Notes under the pieces: model-generated
Database searches by the model: none
The model's input: the letters and a program-made list of their open reading frames with translations, nothing else
Told to the model about the DNA's origin: nothing
Origin: Aureispira sp. CCB-QB1
GTDB taxonomy: Bacteria; Bacteroidota; Bacteroidia; Chitinophagales; Saprospiraceae
Reading direction: 5' to 3'
NCBI RefSeq assembly: GCF_000724545.1
Contig: NZ_JHBV01000041.1
Coordinates: 124,001 to 188,000 of the forward strand
Length of the DNA: 64,000 nucleotides
Part shown: positions 34,428 through 44,150 of the stretch, one piece after another
Layout of the letters: each line of letters begins with the position of its first letter
How positions within the stretch are numbered: the first letter of the stretch is position 1
Program-made: the position numbers and the translations under genes

Positions 34428-35341
34428 ATGAGATATAGATTTTTTTCAGTTGTCGTTATTTGTATTTTGTTTACCCAATTAAATTTTGCACAAAACTATC
34501 AAACTATTTTTGGTTCTGACACAACACAATGGGATGTAAATTTTTGTCAATTAGGACAAAGTAGAACCGTACATAAAATAGCCATTGAAGATACCTTAAT
34601 CAATGGTCTTTCATACTATAAAGTTGGAGAAAAAAGTAACCAGTCTATTGATTATAACTTAAGTGGAAACGTAGGTATTACCAATGGCTTTTTGAGAGAA
34701 GATACTAGTTTAGGAAAATATGGTTCATTGGAACTATTAATTCTTCGAGCACCTCCTCCCTTGATACAATTGAGCTATTGGTAGCTGATTTGTCTCTTAG
34801 CTTAGGAGATACTTTTGTTGTTAGACATGACAATAGAGACAGTACGGTCTTAGTCTATTCTGTTTATTACGAATCGGGTTTAAAACGGGTTCGCTTGAAT
34901 TATGTTTTACCTGCTATAGCACATTTATCCAAAAAAGTAACATTTCTAGAAGGTATTGGCACCAACTTTGGCTTTGCCTATATGCATGCAACTCTTAATT
35001 TGTGTCCTTGCTTGGACTCCTATCGCAAGAATAGCACTACTGTTTATTCAAATTTTGCATGTAGCGTTATTGGTAGTACTTCTAAGGTAAATGAGCACCA
35101 ACAAGCCATTCGTATAGCACCACACCCCATTCAACATAGTAGTCTTTTTTCTTTTAAGAATCCAACTTCGCAAGAAGCTCAATTAATTATTTCGGATATC
35201 TCAGGTCGAACAGTACAAACGTACACAACTACTGAAAACAACCTTCTTATACAAAAAGAACGTCTTAGTGGCTTGTACTTTTATCAGCTCAGAATAGCCC
35301 AGCAACACAATGCGCAAGGAAAAATACTTTTCTTGGACTAA
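34428..35341 (+). pseudogene. T9SS sorting-domain protein interrupted by a -1 frameshift
   Basis: Two overlapping frames, 34428-34784 (signal peptide, beta-rich start) and 34778-35341 (ending in a T9SS domain, ISDISGRTVQTYTTTEN), form one protein. Moving into the downstream frame just after GGAAAA (34713-34718) restores WFIGTINSSSTSSLDTIELL joined smoothly to VADLSLSLGDTF. The first frame instead runs into a nonsense tail and stops. One missing A in the AAAA run (34715-34718) would explain it: GGA AAA ATA TGG. The whole protein would be about 304 residues, a small secreted protein of unknown function. Possible real mutation, phase variation, or read error. Confidence 0.8.
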
Positions 35342-35406
35342 GAATCGGATAAAAAAACAACAGGTATAAAAAAACATAATTATTGTATATATTGCAGTAT
35401 AATACA

Positions 35407-35432
35407 GGCATTTTTTTACAAAAATGCCTATT
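35407..35432 (+). terminator. Terminator after frameshifted T9SS gene
   Basis: GGCATTTTT and AAAAATGCC are exact complements around TTAC. It lies 65 bp after the stop and 28 bp before the next gene. Confidence 0.55.
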
Positions 35433-35459
35433 TAATATATATAATCATTAAAAATAATA

Positions 35460-36929
35460 ATGCATAAAACTTTCCTAATATTCTTAGTTGCTTTCTCCTT
35501 ATTGGGATGTACCGAAAGTAAACAAACAAACGAACATAAACTCAAAGAGTCCAAAGAACCCAAAGGGGTCGAAAATGTAGCTTATAAATGGGGAAAAATA
35601 GCTCTAACAGCAACAGCAAACGACACGGAATACTTTAGACCAAGACCAACCATAACATCTCGATATTTGGCACTAATTTTTGTTGCTATTTTTGATGCAT
35701 GGTCAAGATATGATGAAAAAGCCATTCCCGTTTATTTAAAAGAAGTAGACAGGAGACCAGCCAATGAACAATCCTTAAAAAATAAAGAAATAGCCATAAG
35801 TTATGCTGCATTTAGAGCCATGAACGAATATTATTACTCTGATAAAAAGCTATTTGAAGATTTCATGAGGGAATTGGGATTAGACCCGAATAATGAAAGC
35901 TTAGATCCGAGTACCCCTGAAGGAATTGGCAATTTAGCCGCCAAAACTGTTATAAAATCACGAAAAGGAGACGGAGCAAATCAATATGGAGAAGAAGAAG
36001 GTTCAAATGGTAAGCCTTATTACAATTATATGGGTTATAAACCTGTTAATTCTGTGGATAAGAATGTAGATATAAATCGTTGGCAACCAAAATACTTTTC
36101 AGATGGAAAAGGAGGGAAATTTGCTCCAAGTTGTTTGACACCTTTTTGGGACAAAGTAAAACCTATTGCCCTTAAATCTGGCGACCAATTTAGACCTGGT
36201 CCGCCACCAATGGTAGGCTCTGAACAACTAGAAAAAGAAGTTCAAGAAGTAATTGAAATGCAAGCTAATTTGACCGATTACCAAAAGGCATTGGTGGAAT
36301 TTATGCGAGATGGTCCACAATCCGTACAACAAGCAGGGCATTGGCTAAAATTTGCGCAAGACGTTTCAAGAAGAGACAATCATACACTTGATCAAGATGT
36401 AAAAATGTATTTTTATAACCAAGTTGTAGCGATGGATGCCTTTATAGCTTCATGGGACTCCAAGATGCACTATGATTATGCCAGACCGTATGCATTGGTT
36501 CACCAATATTACGATAACCAAAAAATAAAAGCTTGGGGAGGTGAAGGAAAAGGCATGATTGAAATAGAAGGAAAACACTGGAGACCTTACTCCCCAGAAA
36601 CATTTTTATGTCCTCCTTTTCCTAGCTATGTCTCAGGGCACAGCACCATAAGCGGCGGATGTGGAGAAGCTCTAAAAATTTGGACAGGAAGTGATGAATT
36701 TGGCTCTAATGCTCAATTGGTGGCAGGGGCAATGACAGAACCTGATAATTTAGGAGATACGATAACATTAGAATTTCCAACTTTTACCCAAACAGCAGAA
36801 ATGGCTGGGATTTCCAGAGTATTGGGAGGTTATCATATTCAAGCTGATAATGTAGCTGGACTGGAATTGGGAAGAAATGTGGCTAAAGAAGCTTGGAAAT
36901 TTTATAAAAAACATACTGGAGAAGAGTAA
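35460..36929 (+). CDS. Vanadium-dependent haloperoxidase-like lipoprotein (PAP2 superfamily)
   Basis: 489 residues. SLLGCTESK is a lipobox (Cys17). The complete vanadate/phosphate pocket is present: K335-x6-R342-P343 in SKMHYDYARPYA, PSYVSGH (388-394, Ser392-Gly393-His394) and SRVLGGYHIQAD with Arg453 and His459. This is the signature shared by vanadium haloperoxidases and bacterial acid phosphatases; the length and flanking sequence favour the VHPO-like group. Lipidation suggests a periplasmic or outer-surface location. Halide oxidation versus phosphatase activity cannot be decided from sequence. It has its own terminator-like hairpin downstream. Confidence 0.85.
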   Translation: MHKTFLIFLVAFSLLGCTESKQTNEHKLKESKEPKGVENVAYKWGKIALTATANDTEYFRPRPTITSRYLALIFVAIFDAWSRYDEKAIPVYLKEVDRRPANEQSLKNKEIAISYAAFRAMNEYYYSDKKLFEDFMRELGLDPNNESLDPSTPEGIGNLAAKTVIKSRKGDGANQYGEEEGSNGKPYYNYMGYKPVNSVDKNVDINRWQPKYFSDGKGGKFAPSCLTPFWDKVKPIALKSGDQFRPGPPPMVGSEQLEKEVQEVIEMQANLTDYQKALVEFMRDGPQSVQQAGHWLKFAQDVSRRDNHTLDQDVKMYFYNQVVAMDAFIASWDSKMHYDYARPYALVHQYYDNQKIKAWGGEGKGMIEIEGKHWRPYSPETFLCPPFPSYVSGHSTISGGCGEALKIWTGSDEFGSNAQLVAGAMTEPDNLGDTITLEFPTFTQTAEMAGISRVLGGYHIQADNVAGLELGRNVAKEAWKFYKKHTGEE

Positions 36930-36955
36930 CGAGATATGACTAAAACTAAACTAGT

Positions 36956-36984
36956 AGCAGTCCCTACTTTGGGGTTGCTGTTTT
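36956..36984 (+). terminator. Terminator after haloperoxidase-like gene
   Basis: AGCAGTCCC pairs with GGGGTTGCT (two G-U pairs) around TACTTTG. TTTT follows. Confidence 0.65.
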
Positions 36985-37033
36985 GGCTGGCTAAATATTA
37001 ACAATATTAAAACAAAAGATACCTTAGCTTAAA

Positions 37034-37396
37034 ATGAAGATAAAAACACATGAAATAAATCACTTGAAAATTGCTGAAATATCATCAGAACAAAACCTTA
37101 TCAATCATGTCGAGGATGGATTAAACTTATTAGGAAATATCTACTATCAAGGATTTGACAAGGTCATCATTCATCAAAAAAACATTACTCCAGACTTCTT
37201 CGAACTCAAAAATCGAATGGCGGGTGAAATTCTTCAAAAATTTTCGACTTACCGTATTCAATTAGCTATTGTGGGAGATTTTTCAATATTCAATAGTAAA
37301 AGTCTAAAAGATTTCATTTACGAAAGTAATCAGGGCAAACAAGTTAACTTTGTTGCTTCAACAACTGAGGCACTGAAAAAATTATCAGAAAAATGA
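37034..37396 (+). CDS. DUF4180 family protein
   Basis: 120 residues, no signal peptide. DGLNLLGNIYYQGFDKVIIHQKNITPDFFELKNRMAGEILQKFSTY and RIQLAIVGDFS match DUF4180, a small STAS-like alpha/beta fold of unknown function that is widespread in Gram-positives and Bacteroidota. It has a purine-poor leader. It is likely a single-gene unit, 66 bp before the esterase gene and possibly cotranscribed with it. Confidence 0.8.
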   Translation: MKIKTHEINHLKIAEISSEQNLINHVEDGLNLLGNIYYQGFDKVIIHQKNITPDFFELKNRMAGEILQKFSTYRIQLAIVGDFSIFNSKSLKDFIYESNQGKQVNFVASTTEALKKLSEK

Positions 37397-37461
37397 CTTA
37401 GTCCCAATTATTTCTGAGCAATGATTCAAACTTAAGAAGAAAACATCGAACGATACAAAAA

Positions 37462-38739
37462 ATGATCAACAAAGTAAACGCACTATTAATCCTAGGAGGC
37501 TTCATTTTCTTTCAGCAATTTCTAAAAGCTCAAACCAATCAACCTCAACGCTTTTTGCACAAAGTTGGTATCATAGATAGTCTTTATTCGCAGGAGTTAA
37601 ATGAATCAAGAAAAATTCACATACAACTACCCAGAGATTATGACCCTAATAAAAATCAAAAATATCCAGTCGTCTTTATTTTAGATGGAGAAATATTTCT
37701 GTCTACGGTTAATGAAGTCCAAAACTATTACAGTGGTGGTTTTACTCCTGAAATGGTTCTTGTAGGCATCTCGAATCAAAGCAATAGAACTAGAGATTTG
37801 ACGCCCTCAACAGTAAAGGTAAAGTATGGAATGCCGTTTCGTGACGAGAGTGGAAAAGCCGCTGTATTCAGTAAATTCATTGAAAAAGAACTCATCCCCT
37901 TTATTGAGAAAAAATATCCTGTCACTAATTTTAGAACATTAATAGGACATTCCTATGGCGGCTTGTTCACCATTTATACCCTAATACATCAACCTCACTT
38001 ATTTACAAACTACTTGGCTATTGACCCTAGTTTGGATTGGGATAATCAACAACTATTAAGAGAGTCTGAAAAAATACTTGCCACGCAAAAATATAAAAAC
38101 AAATCTTTGTTTATGTCTTTGAGCGGGCAACTGCACCTCCAAAATTCAACAATAACAATTGACAACGTGCTACAAGATACCACAGATTTCACATTGTTTG
38201 CCCGTTCAAATATTGCTTTCTCAAACTTGGCAAGTAAAAATGATAAGAATGGGTTGTTTTTTAAATGGAAATTTTATCCCAACGATTTGCATGGCACCAT
38301 TCCACTTCCTTCTATTATGGATGGTCTAATTGCCATTTTTGAATGGTACCAGATGGAGAGTACCGACAAAATAAACTCCTTTGACACTTCTCAAGAAGAA
38401 CTTCTTCGCATTATAAAACGAAGAGCAAAAAAACTCCAAAATCATTTTGGATATCCCAATCCGCCTTATCCAGAAGCGCTCTTAAATATGTCTGGTTATA
38501 TGAATATGGATATGCAACAATATGAAAAAGCAAAAATGTACTTTGAACTTGCCATGCAGTATTATCCTCAAAGTGCCAATGCTTTTGACTCTATGGCTGA
38601 TTATTATGAACAACAAGGCGATTATAACAATGCCATTAAATACGTCACCAAGGCACTTGAGTTAAATGCTACTAATTATTACAAACAAAGACTCGAAAAA
38701 TTAGAGCAAAAAAGAGAAGAGATTAATAATGAAAAATAA
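37462..38739 (+). CDS. Secreted alpha/beta-hydrolase (esterase D-like) fused to TPR repeats
   Basis: 425 residues. Signal peptide to about residue 24 (IFFQQFLKAQ). Residues ~35-300 are a putative-esterase domain: HIQLPRDYDPNKNQKYPVVFILDG, nucleophile in IGHSYGG, and a probable catalytic His in DLHGTIPL. Residues ~330-420 contain TPR helices (YEKAKMYFELAMQYYPQSAN, GDYNNAIKYVTKALELN). The combination is known in Bacteroidota as siderophore-esterase-like or general carboxylesterase proteins. The substrate is unknown and the acid residue cannot be fixed by eye. Confidence 0.85.
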   Translation: MINKVNALLILGGFIFFQQFLKAQTNQPQRFLHKVGIIDSLYSQELNESRKIHIQLPRDYDPNKNQKYPVVFILDGEIFLSTVNEVQNYYSGGFTPEMVLVGISNQSNRTRDLTPSTVKVKYGMPFRDESGKAAVFSKFIEKELIPFIEKKYPVTNFRTLIGHSYGGLFTIYTLIHQPHLFTNYLAIDPSLDWDNQQLLRESEKILATQKYKNKSLFMSLSGQLHLQNSTITIDNVLQDTTDFTLFARSNIAFSNLASKNDKNGLFFKWKFYPNDLHGTIPLPSIMDGLIAIFEWYQMESTDKINSFDTSQEELLRIIKRRAKKLQNHFGYPNPPYPEALLNMSGYMNMDMQQYEKAKMYFELAMQYYPQSANAFDSMADYYEQQGDYNNAIKYVTKALELNATNYYKQRLEKLEQKREEINNEK

Positions 38740-38925
38740 TCGGAAAATTTGATTCACAAAATACTTGAGGAAATAAGCAAAGAACTAAATCTATGATAAA
38801 GCCTCAATGATCTTAGAGCTTTAGCTACTAAAAAAAGTATACAATTAAAGGACTATTATAGTATAATTATGTACATTTAAGTTGCTTTTTGTTGAAACAA
38901 CTGTTACATAATTATCATTTACAGA

Positions 38926-41900
38926 ATGGAGAATCAGGAGAAAATAGCCCAACCAACTAACTATATCAGTGCTTTACCTTATTTATCAGTACTTCCCATC
39001 ACCGAACAATGTTTAGACTTTTCGATCATGGACAAAGTTCAACTGGGCTTAACTGAGAATATTCTTCAACAACTCTTAAGTGAAGAAACAGAGGTTAGTG
39101 TTGCTATTCCATTGGGTATAGAAAAGAATACCGCTCCTTCTAAAATTAGCCAACACAAGGCATTACAAAAAACATTTGAAAACTTTCAACAACAAAGAAA
39201 TGGTCTTTCAATTGGCTACCCTGTTGTTTTAATGGACGATGACAAATTAGGTCGTCCTATTGCTGCCCCTCTTTTCTTGTGGCGAGTGGAATTAAACATT
39301 ACTCCTGACAGCAATATGGATTGGACATTGGTAGCCAATAATAATAATAAAGGTTATTTAAATCCTATTCTTAAAAATTACTTAGAAGCTCGATTTGAGT
39401 TGGATTGGGAACAAACAATAGGTCTAATAGATACTGTTGATGCTAAAGTAGTCGCAGAAACTTGTGCCACTTTAGCCACTCAGTTAAAACTAGAACACGA
39501 TGTTAGTGTTCGCATTGAAGCCTGTCCGCTGCCTGATCAAATTCCAGAAAACATTATTCTGAATGCTATTATTCTAGGCAACTTTGAGCCTATTACCTTA
39601 AAAGAAGCCAAGAAACTACCCAAAAACTTAAAACCTAGGGAACGAAAGCAGTGGAAAACCAAAGTTCCAGCGCTTCCTAGCAACTCTGCACAAGACGAAC
39701 TTATTGGTACTATATTCGATGGGCATCATGTTGTTGCAGAAGGAATTTCTAATACAGGAAAGACGCACATCATTGCTTCTATTTTGCCCAGTTTGTTAAC
39801 AGACAAAGGAGCTGCCCTAATTATATCGCCTCAATTTTCCTCCTTTAAGGACATTCAACATCACTTAGAGCATCTTGGGATTAAAGATATTGGCATACTG
39901 TCTCTACAAGATGAAGTGCTGGACAAAGAGCGTATGATAGAGTATCTAGAGTCTATGCCCAAACGCACACGCACTATTTCTAATTTTGACAATGTCACTT
40001 ATAGCAAACAGCTCAACAAATATATGCTGCTTCGATCTAAGCTAGAACAAGCTTATGATAGTGTTCACGATGCCACCATCAATAGTTGGAATTGGACAGA
40101 GCTAGTGGGGCAATGCTTGTTGAATCATCGCAAAAGTGACAAACAAATCCTAGGTCGTTTTTTGGATAATAGCTTATTTTCGTTTACAGCCAAAGAACAC
40201 TATATTATCAGTCGAGAATTGAGCGAGCACTATGTTTATTACCACAAACTCGATGCCTTAAAACATCCTTTAAATGCCTTGCATGGGCGTTTTTTTAGTG
40301 ACGAGAGCAGTATTGAAAGTACTCGTTCGGAAGCAAAAACAGAATTAAATCTTTATCGTTACAAAACCAATAGTTTATACCAAAGCTTTTTAGTTTTTGT
40401 TGGCAATTATGGAGAATATTTGAAGTTTCAATATCGTGACTTTGTGGCAAATATGGAGCAACAAATCGATAAAATTGAAAGTGATTTGCACCTTTATAAT
40501 GATTTGTATGGAGAAGCATTTGACAAGCAAAGTAGTTTTCAGAATGCCAAACTGAAATTATTGAGTGTTTTCTCTAGACGACACCAAGAAATTCGAGCCG
40601 CTAAAGAACAATTGTTGGAAGATTACCAAACCTTACAGGAAAGTTATAAAAACAATACTTTTTTCAAAACAGAATTTCCCGATATCAAAGCAGAGTCAAA
40701 ACTTGCCGATATTGAAGGGAAGTTAGAAAAGGTAAGAACTGCCTTACACGATTGGGCTTTGACAATTCCTACCTTGGTCAAAAAACGCACACAAGAATTA
40801 TCAAAAGAGACAGCCTTTCCAGAAACTTTCCAAGAGCAATACGAAGAACTAGAAAGCTGGCTACAGAAGCTCATTCAACAAATTAATGCTGCGCAGTTGT
40901 TGCGCAAGGAGGTTACTGAACCCAAAGGCAAAATTTCAGCAATCGAATCGGCTTTGTTTACCATTTTGCTCCAATTTCAAAAACTGGAAAATGAATGGAG
41001 AGACATAGATGCTTATTATCAATGGCGCCGCTCTTGGTTAACCATCGATGCGAAGACTCAAAAAGTTGTTCAAGCTTTAGTAAATGCAGGTACTCAAGAC
41101 TGGGTTTCTGGCTTTAGTAGTTGGTTTTATCATCAAATTCTCACACAACAATACTCGATTCATTTACCATTAGGAACTTCCAATCAGGCATTGCCTTTTG
41201 ATGCCTATATTAATACCCTACAAGACATTCAAAAACGCATTAGCCAAAAAGCAAATGTCATTACCAAAGAACGTCAAGGGGAGCAAATCAAACGCATCAA
41301 AAAAGAAAAGGATTTGACCTTAACGAATGCCCGTCCAATTTTCAAAAATAAAAAAATTAAAGACCTTTTGCAGTGGATTGGATTAGAGCATATTGGTGAT
41401 GTTTTTCCAATTGTTTTGGCAACACCAGAAATGGCACAACAATTACTTGGCTTAAAAGTTTCCACCTTTGATTTGGTTATTGTTGATAATGCCCACGACA
41501 TTTCTTCCAAAATTGGAGTTGATTTACTAAAATTGGGTAATCAGCACCTAGTTTTAGGCAGACCAATAAATGCTGAACAAACAGAGCAAAAAAGTCTCTT
41601 GCAATGGATGTTGGCACAAAAAGGACGCCGTTACCAATACCTAGAACACATTCACTCTAAAGACGCTGCGGAACGAACGCGCATTAATAAAGGAAGTGTG
41701 CAAGATCCTAATGCTTTCCAAATTGCCGTCGCAGAATCGCTTCAAGAATATATTGCTGCCGATCGTTTGGAATTCAACAAATCAATTGAAGGAGTTGTTG
41801 TTGATTTGGTTATTACCCCCAAGTATTCTGGACAACATCCTATTGCTGTGGTTTGTGACGGTGGCTTGTTGTCTCAAGCAAAATATGATTTTCAATTGGC

Positions 41901-42048
41901 AGTGGATAAAATTCGCATTCTAACCAACCAAGCTTACCAAATTCAATACATTTGGTCGGTGGATTGGTGGAAAAATAATGAAAAAGCTTTGAGCCCTCTA
42001 TTGGCCTTTATCATTCAATGGGATAAGCAACATGCTGGAGGAAACTAA
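38926..42048 (+). CDS. Large SF1-helicase-derived ATPase with coiled coil and MTES_1575-like nuclease-type C-terminus
   Basis: 1040 residues, no signal peptide. Walker A is GISNTGKT (273-280). A long helical, coiled-coil-rich insert (~370-800) separates it from the Walker B position DLVIVDNAHD (Asp854, with Asn where DExx helicases have Glu). Motif III is LVLGRPINAEQTEQ instead of GDxxQ. The second RecA domain (motifs IV-VI) seems missing: sequence passes directly to a C-terminal domain with VVVDLVITP (Asp960), VVCDGG (977-980) and IWSVDWWKN. The last is typical of the MTES_1575-type restriction-endonuclease fold fused to Dna2/NAM7 helicases. Function unknown. DNA defence or repair is conceivable. 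Confidence 0.65.
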   Translation: MENQEKIAQPTNYISALPYLSVLPITEQCLDFSIMDKVQLGLTENILQQLLSEETEVSVAIPLGIEKNTAPSKISQHKALQKTFENFQQQRNGLSIGYPVVLMDDDKLGRPIAAPLFLWRVELNITPDSNMDWTLVANNNNKGYLNPILKNYLEARFELDWEQTIGLIDTVDAKVVAETCATLATQLKLEHDVSVRIEACPLPDQIPENIILNAIILGNFEPITLKEAKKLPKNLKPRERKQWKTKVPALPSNSAQDELIGTIFDGHHVVAEGISNTGKTHIIASILPSLLTDKGAALIISPQFSSFKDIQHHLEHLGIKDIGILSLQDEVLDKERMIEYLESMPKRTRTISNFDNVTYSKQLNKYMLLRSKLEQAYDSVHDATINSWNWTELVGQCLLNHRKSDKQILGRFLDNSLFSFTAKEHYIISRELSEHYVYYHKLDALKHPLNALHGRFFSDESSIESTRSEAKTELNLYRYKTNSLYQSFLVFVGNYGEYLKFQYRDFVANMEQQIDKIESDLHLYNDLYGEAFDKQSSFQNAKLKLLSVFSRRHQEIRAAKEQLLEDYQTLQESYKNNTFFKTEFPDIKAESKLADIEGKLEKVRTALHDWALTIPTLVKKRTQELSKETAFPETFQEQYEELESWLQKLIQQINAAQLLRKEVTEPKGKISAIESALFTILLQFQKLENEWRDIDAYYQWRRSWLTIDAKTQKVVQALVNAGTQDWVSGFSSWFYHQILTQQYSIHLPLGTSNQALPFDAYINTLQDIQKRISQKANVITKERQGEQIKRIKKEKDLTLTNARPIFKNKKIKDLLQWIGLEHIGDVFPIVLATPEMAQQLLGLKVSTFDLVIVDNAHDISSKIGVDLLKLGNQHLVLGRPINAEQTEQKSLLQWMLAQKGRRYQYLEHIHSKDAAERTRINKGSVQDPNAFQIAVAESLQEYIAADRLEFNKSIEGVVVDLVITPKYSGQHPIAVVCDGGLLSQAKYDFQLAVDKIRILTNQAYQIQYIWSVDWWKNNEKALSPLLAFIIQWDKQHAGGN

Positions 42049-42075
42049 GGAACTAATTTTGATATAAATGATGTT

Positions 42076-43029
42076 CTAAACAACCCAACGATTTAGGCGG
42101 GCTATCAGTGGTTTTTCAACAAACTGATGCAACAACAAACTCAGCCCCCAAACACCTATAACAATTAAAAACTGGTTCGTTTGTTTTAAATCTGGCGTAC
42201 TCGAAAAATAATGTATAATGGGTATATGAACCAAATAAGCTACATAAGAAGCATTCCCTAGCTCTATAAATAGCAAAGGCAATTGAGGGCGTTTTAACGT
42301 TTCTAAGGTTAGAATTCCGAATAAAAGCAAACTACTTCCTATACCTACCGTAGCGAAAGACAAATTGCTGTAATAATCAACCACACTTAAAAACAAACAA
42401 AACCCTACAAGTATACCAAACAAACAACCATGCAACCTTCTTTTTACTGTCCATTTTTGACTTTGTTCATAAAGTATACTAGTAACAACGCCTGATAAAA
42501 TCAGCCAAATATTCTGCCCCACAAAAAAGTTTAAAGGGGTTCCTTTTATCGGATAATTGGTATACTCCAATCCCAACAACAGAAACGTACCTATCCAACA
42601 ACCAATTGCTATGTGTCGTGCTTTTTTCTGGCTACAATACAAAATAGCAATTGCAAATAGACTATAAAAGTACAACTCAACCGAAAGGCTCCAAGTTACT
42701 TCTAGAAACGACTTATGACCTGGCAATAAAAATACATTGGCTAAGAAACTCCAATTGAGTTGTACTGGATAGATACCAGCAAGTATTAAGATAAAAAATA
42801 GTGTCCAATAAAAAGCAAAAATTCGGATACACCGACGCTTCATAAAATAAGACGCCCTCTTTGTTCCTTTTCCAAGTTTTTCTCGGCTTGTCCAATAGAT
42901 AATAAACCCACTGATCACAAATAAAATGTCAATTCCCTTGTAGCTATGACTGCCAATTCCCATATGAGCAAAAATCACAAATGTAGCTGCTATAAAGCGC
43001 AACAACTGAATGGATTGAAAATAATTCAT
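42076..43029 (-). CDS. Acyltransferase 3 family membrane protein
   Basis: 317 residues with about ten hydrophobic segments. The start SIQLLRFIAATFVIFAHMGIG carries the conserved His of this family, and GIDILFVISGFIIYWTSREK and WSLSVELYFY are standard motifs. Such integral enzymes transfer acyl groups to surface sugars (LPS O-antigen, exopolysaccharide). The last helix and QFVEKPLIARLNRW end the protein normally. It is convergent with the ATPase gene, 27 bp apart. Substrate unknown. Confidence 0.9.
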   Translation of the reverse strand: MNYFQSIQLLRFIAATFVIFAHMGIGSHSYKGIDILFVISGFIIYWTSREKLGKGTKRASYFMKRRCIRIFAFYWTLFFILILAGIYPVQLNWSFLANVFLLPGHKSFLEVTWSLSVELYFYSLFAIAILYCSQKKARHIAIGCWIGTFLLLGLEYTNYPIKGTPLNFFVGQNIWLILSGVVTSILYEQSQKWTVKRRLHGCLFGILVGFCLFLSVVDYYSNLSFATVGIGSSLLLFGILTLETLKRPQLPLLFIELGNASYVAYLVHIPIIHYFSSTPDLKQTNQFLIVIGVWGLSLLLHQFVEKPLIARLNRWVV

Positions 43030-43151
43030 ATCAGAGAAAACTAGGATTAAGTAAAAGCATATTCAGAGTTTTAATAAGACTTTCCTTATACAAGATGCAG
43101 TCGTTACTCCAAATTACACCTTTTGTTGAGGCACAGCTAAACCTTATTAGT

Positions 43152-44150
43152 TTACTTTAGATTTCGACTGCGTATAATGTAATCGACCTTTTTAGGAATG
43201 CACTTTACTTGCTTGGCATACGCAGGTTTTTCTTTTAATAAAACACGAATAGAACGTTCTTTGAATATATCAATTTTAGAAAAATCAGCAATGACCTTAA
43301 AATCTTGTGCTGCCAAACGATCGTAATCACTCAAGCCAACTTGACTAGATACCTCTACCGTTTTGGGCAAAATAATCAACAACAAACTATCTGGAACATT
43401 AAGCACCTCAACAGGAACTTCTATTCGTTTTTCAGTTACCTCTTCCACTTTTGCCATACAACGAATTTTATTCGTAGATAGCGCAATACTTCCATTAGGA
43501 TGTGCTTGGAGACCTATTTCAACATCTATATCTTGGTTCACTTCCGAAGGAGGTAACAATACATTGGTACGCCATTCGTTAATATCCCTAATAACAGAAG
43601 CAGGTCCCTTTATTTCAATCTTTTGAGGTTCTATTTTTATAGAATCAACAAATTGATACAAAGGTGCTAGACGCACTTGCTCTTCCAAAACAACAGGAAT
43701 TACTTTGGTAGCAATATCTTCCATTTGAAGTTTAATGGTTTCTGGGTGGATGTTTAGAATTCTTGCTTTGGGAATTGATTTAAGTACTTTTGCATTCAAA
43801 GAAGAAACAGAGATTACGCGAATTTCATTGGCAGAGACAGGAATGTTGACGACTCTCTCTTTATTATAAAAAGCAAAGCCTAACAAATCCCAACCTTTGC
43901 CCTCTATATCTACCTCTAATTGGGTAGCAGGTGGATTGGTAAAAATTTTGTCTGCTGGCGTTTCATAATTTAGCTTGACAATCAAAGTATCTTTATAAGA
44001 ATAGGATAATTTTGTCATTAGCCAAAAAACAAAAGCAATACTAATGCAAATCATTAGTATTGCTCGATCCGATTGAAGGAATTCTTTTATATTTTCTTTA
44101 CTAAGCTTTTGCTGGCTCTTTTGAGCTGTTGGTTGCACTGGAGCTTCCAT
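43152..44150 (-). CDS. CdaR/YbbR-domain protein
   Basis: 332 residues. A cytoplasmic N-terminus is followed by one membrane helix (~30-50, ILMICISIAFVFWLMTKL). YbbR-type beta repeats then follow (IEGKGWDLLGFAF, QKIEIKGPASVIRDINEW, KVIADFS). In Firmicutes CdaR regulates the c-di-AMP cyclase; in Bacteroidota the role is unproven. The start overlaps the end of yajC by 50 bp, an unusually long overlap, but later Met codons would remove the membrane anchor. Together with yajC it belongs to the conserved nusB-DUF1573-yajC-ybbR cluster. Confidence 0.82.
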   Translation of the reverse strand: MEAPVQPTAQKSQQKLSKENIKEFLQSDRAILMICISIAFVFWLMTKLSYSYKDTLIVKLNYETPADKIFTNPPATQLEVDIEGKGWDLLGFAFYNKERVVNIPVSANEIRVISVSSLNAKVLKSIPKARILNIHPETIKLQMEDIATKVIPVVLEEQVRLAPLYQFVDSIKIEPQKIEIKGPASVIRDINEWRTNVLLPPSEVNQDIDVEIGLQAHPNGSIALSTNKIRCMAKVEEVTEKRIEVPVEVLNVPDSLLLIILPKTVEVSSQVGLSDYDRLAAQDFKVIADFSKIDIFKERSIRVLLKEKPAYAKQVKCIPKKVDYIIRSRNLK

